Shown piece by piece: positions 58,801 through 64,000 of a stretch of DNA of 64,000 bases. The DNA is from Arthrobotrys musiformis (lineage: Eukaryota > Ascomycota > Orbiliomycetes > Orbiliales > Orbiliaceae). A model generated the notes under the pieces. It had not been told where the DNA came from. It searched no databases and worked only from the letters and a program-made list of their open reading frames with translations. Position 1 is the stretch's first letter. Each line of letters starts with the position of its first letter. A program made the translations under genes and the position numbers. Location of the stretch: contig JAVHJL010000003.1 of NCBI GenBank assembly GCA_036971715.1, positions 1,364,001 through 1,428,000 of the forward strand, in the 5' to 3' direction.

Positions 58801-60131
58801 GTTCTGGTGCATTTCCCCCGATCTTGCTTTTTGTTTGGTTTGTTTTCGTATGGGAATTATTTATTTTGGGTAGTTTTTTTTTTTTTTCCGATGGTGTTCC
58901 TTTGTATTGAGTAGGACTATTTCTTCTTCTTGGTCATTCGTTATATTGGCAATATATTGCTAGAGTCGCTATATAATCCCTGCGGGTGTTCCTTTTTTTT
59001 ACTGAGCGCAGGCGAGGGGAAAGAGAAAAAAATCTAAACTGGAGATCGATTTTGCTTTTCATGTTTTTTCTTTTCTTTTAATAATTTATCGGGGAAGCGG
59101 GGAAAGCCTTGTCAACTATCTGTGGGGGAGTATCGATGCAGGCTTGGAGTTTTTAGTGTTTTTTGACATTTGAGGGGGGCCAGGAGCTTTTACTAAAGAG
59201 CCTCATGACCCGGAAATTTCTTGGAAAAAGGAGGCTCTGCTGGCGGAAGTTGGGTTTCGAATCCTTGAAACTAGCTTCGCCGCTGATATCATCATATCTG
59301 TGATTCAGTCCCGGCCAGGCACTTTGTATTTGCGATAGAATGTCACATCCCAAAAAATAACCTTGATAAAAACAAAATATGCTATTTACAATAATTACCT
59401 GTGCTTTTCTTATATCAATTGACGACGGAGGACCAGGTGGGGAAAACGTCATAACTTCTTTCTTTCGAATTCCAAGTATTGTGGTAGTATGGAAAGATCC
59501 AAAGTATCAGCCGCATGCCTGAAGCAGGCCTGAAAAACTTAAGTTATCTTGTAGACCTCGAGGGTTACTTAAAATTTGGAATACCGACCCATATGCACCC
59601 ACTTAGGCGAATAAATCTACGACATACATCGACTATACGTAGCCACGCTAGATCGCTAGATAACAAACAAAACGGCAGCCTTCGCACGAAAGCAGATCTG
59701 GCAGAAGCCCAGATTTACAGCCGAGCGAGCCGTTGACTTCGGTGCGGTGCAGCAAGCAGCCAAAAAAGCGAGTGCTATACGGTCAGCCTTGGCCCTTCTT
59801 GTCGCAACCAGCTGCGGATTTGGCCTTGGTGCCTGAACGGACTGCAAGCAGGTTTTCGGTGCTTTGCTAACCGAAAAATAACAATTCTCAGAACGGTTGG
59901 TTATCCTGGTCCCGTAGACCACACAAAGGGATAGCTGGTAACCCCTGTTGGTAAATTCTGTGGGTTAATTTAGAATCCTCGGAACGGTAGCCTTGGAGTG
60001 TGGTGACTAAGTCGTTCGCAGCGCTGGGAAATGTAGACTTTTTGGAGTAGCTTATTGGGGATGTATAAAATATGTTATTTCTGGTCTCGCAGTGTTTATT
60101 TCGTTCCTGGTTTTTTTTTTTTTTGATAACG

Positions 60132-60163
<32 letters not shown>

Positions 60164-60430
60164 CATTGATAAGTTAACTTTGTATTCGCTTCTGCGACTT
60201 TGAACTCGTTATTTCGACGATATAAAAAAACACACTGTCAACGCAGGTTTCGGAGGACTATCATCGTATCGACCCTCGATTGCTATATATATATACCGGA
60301 TATAAATCTATAAACAATTTGAACTACACGATATATATATCCCGCCCTCGAACAAATAAAACCATATATACCTAGGTGTATATATACAAAAGAGGAAGCA
60401 GTAGTCCATATAACTCTACATATAAAAAAA
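58801..60430. other. 1.6-kb intergenic region with long T tract
   Basis: No gene supported; short open frames (59153-59452, 59515-59736, 59656-59922) lack conserved character. T tracts occur at about 58873-58888, 60109-60123 and 60134-60163 (30 T). The last 200 bp are rich in TATATA steps, upstream of the next gene. Confidence 0.5.
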
Positions 60431-61440
60431 ATGCGCCGTACAACAAACGGCTACTTCGGCGGCCACGATTCAACCCCCACATTCAGAATCCAAGTCCGCT
60501 GGATGGTAATCCGCTACATCCAAGCATTCATCTGCCTCATCTGCCTCCCTTTCTTCGCCATAACCGCCAACACGCGCATCTCATTCGCAAGAAATGCGCC
60601 AAAGCTGTTGAGTTTGAAGAATGGATGGGGGTATATTCTTGTTCTTACATGCGTGAGTGTCTTCTCATTTATATATATCTAGAATGACTGACTGACTTTG
60701 GGGTAGATATCGATATATATACTCCTCTCTTGTTTATCCTTCGTCTTCACCTGTATGAATGTTGTCCTCTCTCCCGTCGAGGGGTTCGGAGTGGATGTAT
60801 TCATACTCCTCCTGTGGATCATATCGATAGTCGGGGTGATAGTAGCACACATCAGCTTCGCGAACTCTCCGGCAGCGAAGAGCGAGTGGTTAACAATCAG
60901 TAACACCCCAAAAATCGGACTATGGATGACAGCCATCTGTCTTCTCGTTTGCGCGTATGTCCCCCTCCCATCTTAAAAGTCATATAAGAAAAAAAAAAAA
61001 AAGGCTAATATATTACAAACAGTGCAACATCAATCTACACAACCCGCCTCTCCTACCTCCAATTCTCAACCTACCGTAAATCTCTCCGTCGGACCTCAGT
61101 CGAAGCCACCGCCGCCCTCGTTCCCTCAGCAGCGAATACAACATCCCCCCCACCATCCCCCCCACAAACAGCCAGACCGACATCAGTATCATCAAGTCTC
61201 TGGTCACGGATCCGTCCGCTATCTTCCAGTTCCACAACATCAAGACGTGAACAAGAGGAAGAACCGAAGCCAGAGACTCCTACGGGGGGGTTGACTAGAG
61301 AACAAATCATCGCAGAGAGGGTGGACGCCGTCCGTGCGCCGCCGACGTACTGGTACGCTACCAGTAATCGACCTAGAGATGTGGGGAGGGTACATGATCC
61401 CGAAGCCGGGGATGAGACGTTACCGCTTTATCGGCCTTAG
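60431..61440 (+). CDS. Four-pass membrane protein with PPxY-containing cytosolic tail
   Basis: Not assigned to a named family; layout resembles MARVEL-type fungal proteins. Exons 60431-60652, 60707-60954 and 61023-61440 give 295 aa. The third exon is hidden by reading-frame change and carries the last helix and tail. Helices: FICLICLPFFAITAN, ILVLTCISIYILLLSCLSFV, VFILLLWIISIVGVIVAHIS and LWMTAICLLVCAATSIY. The tail of about 130 residues is Ser/Pro-rich, then EEEPKPETPTGGL, and has APPTYWYATSN and LPLYRP near the end. PPTY fits the PPxY ligand of Nedd4/Rsp5 ubiquitin ligases, suggesting regulated endocytosis. GT-AG introns with consistent phases. Confidence 0.78.
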
Positions 61441-62477
61441 TACTGTCATAAAAGTAGCGGTAACATAATACAAAAAAAAAATCAAAATAACAAAAAAAAG
61501 AATTTGTCAACGGGTTATCGTATTGTTTTACGAAGGTTGTTATGACGTAAGGTATTATATATCTGCATACATGGCGTTTGAATTTTTTTTTCTATTATTT
61601 CTTGGGTTTAACAGATCTGCAGCATTTTCCTATTTTTATCTTTTTTGTTTTATTTGAAGTCGATCGACTTTTTGGGGTATCTTCTTGTTATTTGACTTGG
61701 AAGTATCTGTTGTTTTGTATGAGAGTCTCGAATACCTGTATATACATACAAAACAAGCATCATAAAACACCTACAAACAAGAAACACAACTTAGTAAATA
61801 TTTCTTTAAGGTTTTTATTATTTGTACCGTCTACGATCTCCAGCAGCGTCGAGACTAAGCTAAGATCGCAGGGGGGATTACGTAGATGAAGGATATTCCA
61901 TCGAGATATCTATTCTAGATTCCAGCAGCCCAGTCTAGATCAATCCAGCACTAACAATTGTTGCAACCAAAAAAATTCTGAGTCAAAAAAAAAGATCGTT
62001 TATTGTTTCCCTGTATTTTAAATATAATAGTACAAGTCTTTCCCACGAACCCCATCCCTGTCCCAAAAAAACGGAATATACCTTTTTTTTTCAAGAACGA
62101 AATTTAAGTACCAAATTGTAAACGCCTTTTTCCTTAAGAACGTAATAGTTCTTCCAATCGCCCTTCCGTGCTGGCTGGATTTCGCCGAGGGGGAGAGAGA
62201 AGTAAGTTCCCCAGGACTATCTTAATTAAGGTAGTCCCCGGCGTTCTATTCCGTGATACAGGGTATATATCCCCATCAAAGGTCGTCGTTAATTGCAGTT
62301 GCCGGGACCAAACGATAGTACCGTCTTGTATCCAACAGATACCTAACCGTTGAGACCTCCATTCCTTGTTTCGAAGTTTCAAAAAAAAAAAGTAGTCCTC
62401 TAATCACTCGACGCACACCCACTATTACAAACCACATTAGTCAAAAACCCCCAAAATAACCACCGAAGAAAAGTAAC
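61441..62477. other. Intergenic, convergent 3' ends
   Basis: 1.04 kb with A and T runs. No gene supported. Confidence 0.5.
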
Positions 62478-63182
62478 TCACTGGCATCCGCAATTAACAC
62501 ACTCCACCACCGTCTCCTTCGACATCCTCGCCTTGGGAACGCGACAAATACACGTCGATCCGAAATTCGTCTCCTTGGTCTGAATGCACTTCAAACAACA
62601 GAGTTTCTCGTACCCCTGTTTCTTCCACTTGGCGATGAGTAGCGGGTCGGCGTATTTATTCTTCAACAGCCAGTCGTAGAGTTCTTTGCTTATGCCTTCT
62701 TTGAGGTACATGTCGTAGATGTAGCGGGAACCTATGCGATATTAAATGTCAGAGATATATTTAATTTCAAAAGAAAGAAAAAAGAGTCCATTTATGGTAA
62801 CGGCGGGTTCCGGAAGGAGGTCCCTCGAGAAATAAGAGTTCGCGAACGGGAGTAATAGACGGGTCGGGAAACGAACGCACCTCATGCACGCCTCCCCGTG
62901 GGATTGGGATAGAAGAAAAGAAGATGATTGTTGTTTCATCCTACGTACGTTGATGCGAGATCTGGAAGATAGGCCAAAGCACCTCGTTCCTGCGCTTGCC
63001 GTCGTGAGGCGCGTTTTCAGCTATTTTTTTTCTGTCAGCCTGTTGCTATCCTTGCGAGAGCTTGGGATTTGGGCGTACGAACCGTCTTTCATCTTATTCT
63101 CGAACTCGAGGAGGGTATCTTCGATATCCTCGAAGCCGTCCGGTGGCGGCTTTCGCTTGTTTCGTGTGCGGATTGGAGGCAT
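62478..63182 (-). CDS. BUD31: Pre-mRNA splicing factor BUD31 (G10 family)
   Basis: Zinc-binding component of the activated spliceosome (NTC-related). Three exons on the minus strand: 63182-63083, 63020-62949 and 62731-62478, giving 141 aa, close to the usual 144-157. Signatures are MPPIRTRNKRKPPPDGFEDI, ENAPHDGKRRNEVLWPIFQI, RYIYDMYLKEGISKELYDWL and the Cys-rich end with CCLKCIQTKETNFGSTCICR and VVECVNCGCQ. Phases agree. Only the last exon is visible as an open frame. No oddities. Confidence 0.96.
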
Positions 63183-63613
63183 TTTTGGGGTTTTTGCTGT
63201 TGGGAGGGTGGATAGTTGGGAGTTGATGCTGTGTATGTTTGGTGACGCAGTTTAAGTTTTGGAGATGGGCAAAAGGTCGCGAGTGAGCGAAGGACGAGCT
63301 TTGAAATCCATTCTCAGTGTCACGTGATATACATTCTGTGATTATAAATGCGGAAACATTGGAAGTATCTGGACTACGAGTAAGATCTATAGGTAAAAAG
63401 GGGAATATTAAGCTTCATGATGAAGGAATCTCTATTGGTCTATATAAATACAAAAAAAAGATCCACAGAATCAAAGTAAAATGGTCCTCGTACGCCAAAG
63501 TATAATAGGATAACCGCCCTCTGAACGCCCAACCATAGCCAAAGCACTTTTTCTAATCATATAGAGAGAGAATAAAAAGTAGAATACTTTATTTAGAGAG
63601 AAGGAAAAGTACC
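63183..63613. other. Intergenic: upstream of BUD31, downstream of FES1
   Basis: 431 bp; both neighbours lie on the minus strand. No gene supported. The 62-codon plus-strand frame at 63317-63505 looks like chance. Confidence 0.5.
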
Positions 63614-64000
63614 CTATGCGGCGACTTTATTTCCCTCGGACTTCAGTCTGCTCCTGAGCTCGTCGATGGCGTCCATATCCGTAGCACTCAGGTTCTTCTG
63701 GGAATACTCGTCTTTCAGTCCCTCGGGCAGCTTTGAGACGCACTGGTCCAGTGCGAGCTGGTGGTTTCGGACGAAGCTGCTGATGGCGTAGAGGGCCTTC
63801 GATCTGACGTCGGCGGCGGAGTCGTTCAGTGCCAGGCGGACGAGGCTTTCCACGCCTTCTGTTTTGTGGAACTGTTTCGTTCGAAGATATTATTAGCATA
63901 CGAGTCAAACCATAGATATATAAATATATAAAATAAAAAATAATAGAGGCAACATACCTGATCCTGACTCTTCTCATTATTCTGCACAGCAGTACCAATA
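63614..64000 (-). CDS. FES1: Hsp70 nucleotide exchange factor FES1, 3' part
   Basis: Armadillo-type nucleotide exchange factor (HspBP1/Fes1) that releases ADP from cytosolic Hsp70. The gene runs off the right edge. Two exons are present: one ending at 63958 with IGTAVQNNEKSQDQ, and the last, 63871-63614, beginning FHKTEGVESLVRLALND and containing DVRSKALYAISSFVRNHQLA. GTAVQNN and SKALYAISS are typical of the Fes1 core. The C terminus is polar with KSEGNKVAA. The N-terminal part lies beyond position 64000. Confidence 0.88.

Noticed and set aside
1..64000. CRISPR arrays, rRNA genes, intact transposases or reverse transcriptases
   Set aside because: None seen on either strand; the gene set and introns are eukaryotic nuclear.

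Overview
The window is nuclear DNA of a filamentous ascomycete. Support comes from many short introns (about 50-125 nt) with GTAAGT-like donors and TACTAAC-like branch points, and from genes typical of Pezizomycotina: a Ryp1/Sge1/Wor1-type WOPR regulator, mitochondrial NAD formate dehydrogenase, Rheb and fungal TDP1. AT-rich spacers, long A/T tracts and several orphan genes would suit an early-diverging group such as Orbiliomycetes or Pezizomycetes. That placement is inference. Nothing prokaryotic, no rRNA, no convincing tRNA, no CRISPR array and no intact transposon was seen.

Layout. 0-15 kb is gene-dense: eRF1 (+), PET100 (-), a large secreted orphan (-), a Rab GTPase (+), an ABHD11/IMO32-like hydrolase (-) diverging from complex I subunit NDUFA6 (+), RNA polymerase I/III subunit AC19 (-) and COG1 (-). 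TDP1 (+) diverges from COG1. From 18.5 to 33.4 kb the only recognisable gene is the WOPR regulator at 27.07-28.51 kb, with 8.6 kb of non-coding DNA upstream and 4.9 kb downstream. From 33.4 kb come MTO1/GidA (+), a DUF1640 (MCUR1/Fmp32-like) protein (+), a mitochondrial RF-1-type release factor (-), an orphan single-pass repeat protein (+), formate dehydrogenase (+), a degenerate short-chain dehydrogenase (-), Elongator subunit ELP5 (+), an orphan membrane protein (+), an orphan secreted protein (-), CLPTM1 (-), Rheb (+), an orphan four-pass membrane protein (+), splicing factor BUD31 (-) and the 3' part of FES1 (-).

Most genes are housekeeping and many serve mitochondria: PET100, NDUFA6, ABHD11-like, MTO1, DUF1640, the release factor and formate dehydrogenase. 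Translation and tRNA modification recur (eRF1, MTO1, ELP5, mitochondrial RF), as do membrane traffic and growth signalling (Rab, COG1, CLPTM1, Rheb).

Points most worth a second look are: an open frame running 132 codons past the eRF1 stop, reachable by an alternative splice acceptor; micro-exons that split the catalytic GGQ motif of the mitochondrial release factor; a WOPR regulator in a 15-kb gene-free territory with perfect inverted repeats; a 166-codon AUG-less open leader in frame with Rheb; a 15-bp inverted repeat pair around part of an orphan secreted gene; and an SDR that has lost its catalytic motifs.

Exon boundaries were assigned by hand from splice signals, reading frame and remembered family conservation, without transcript data.
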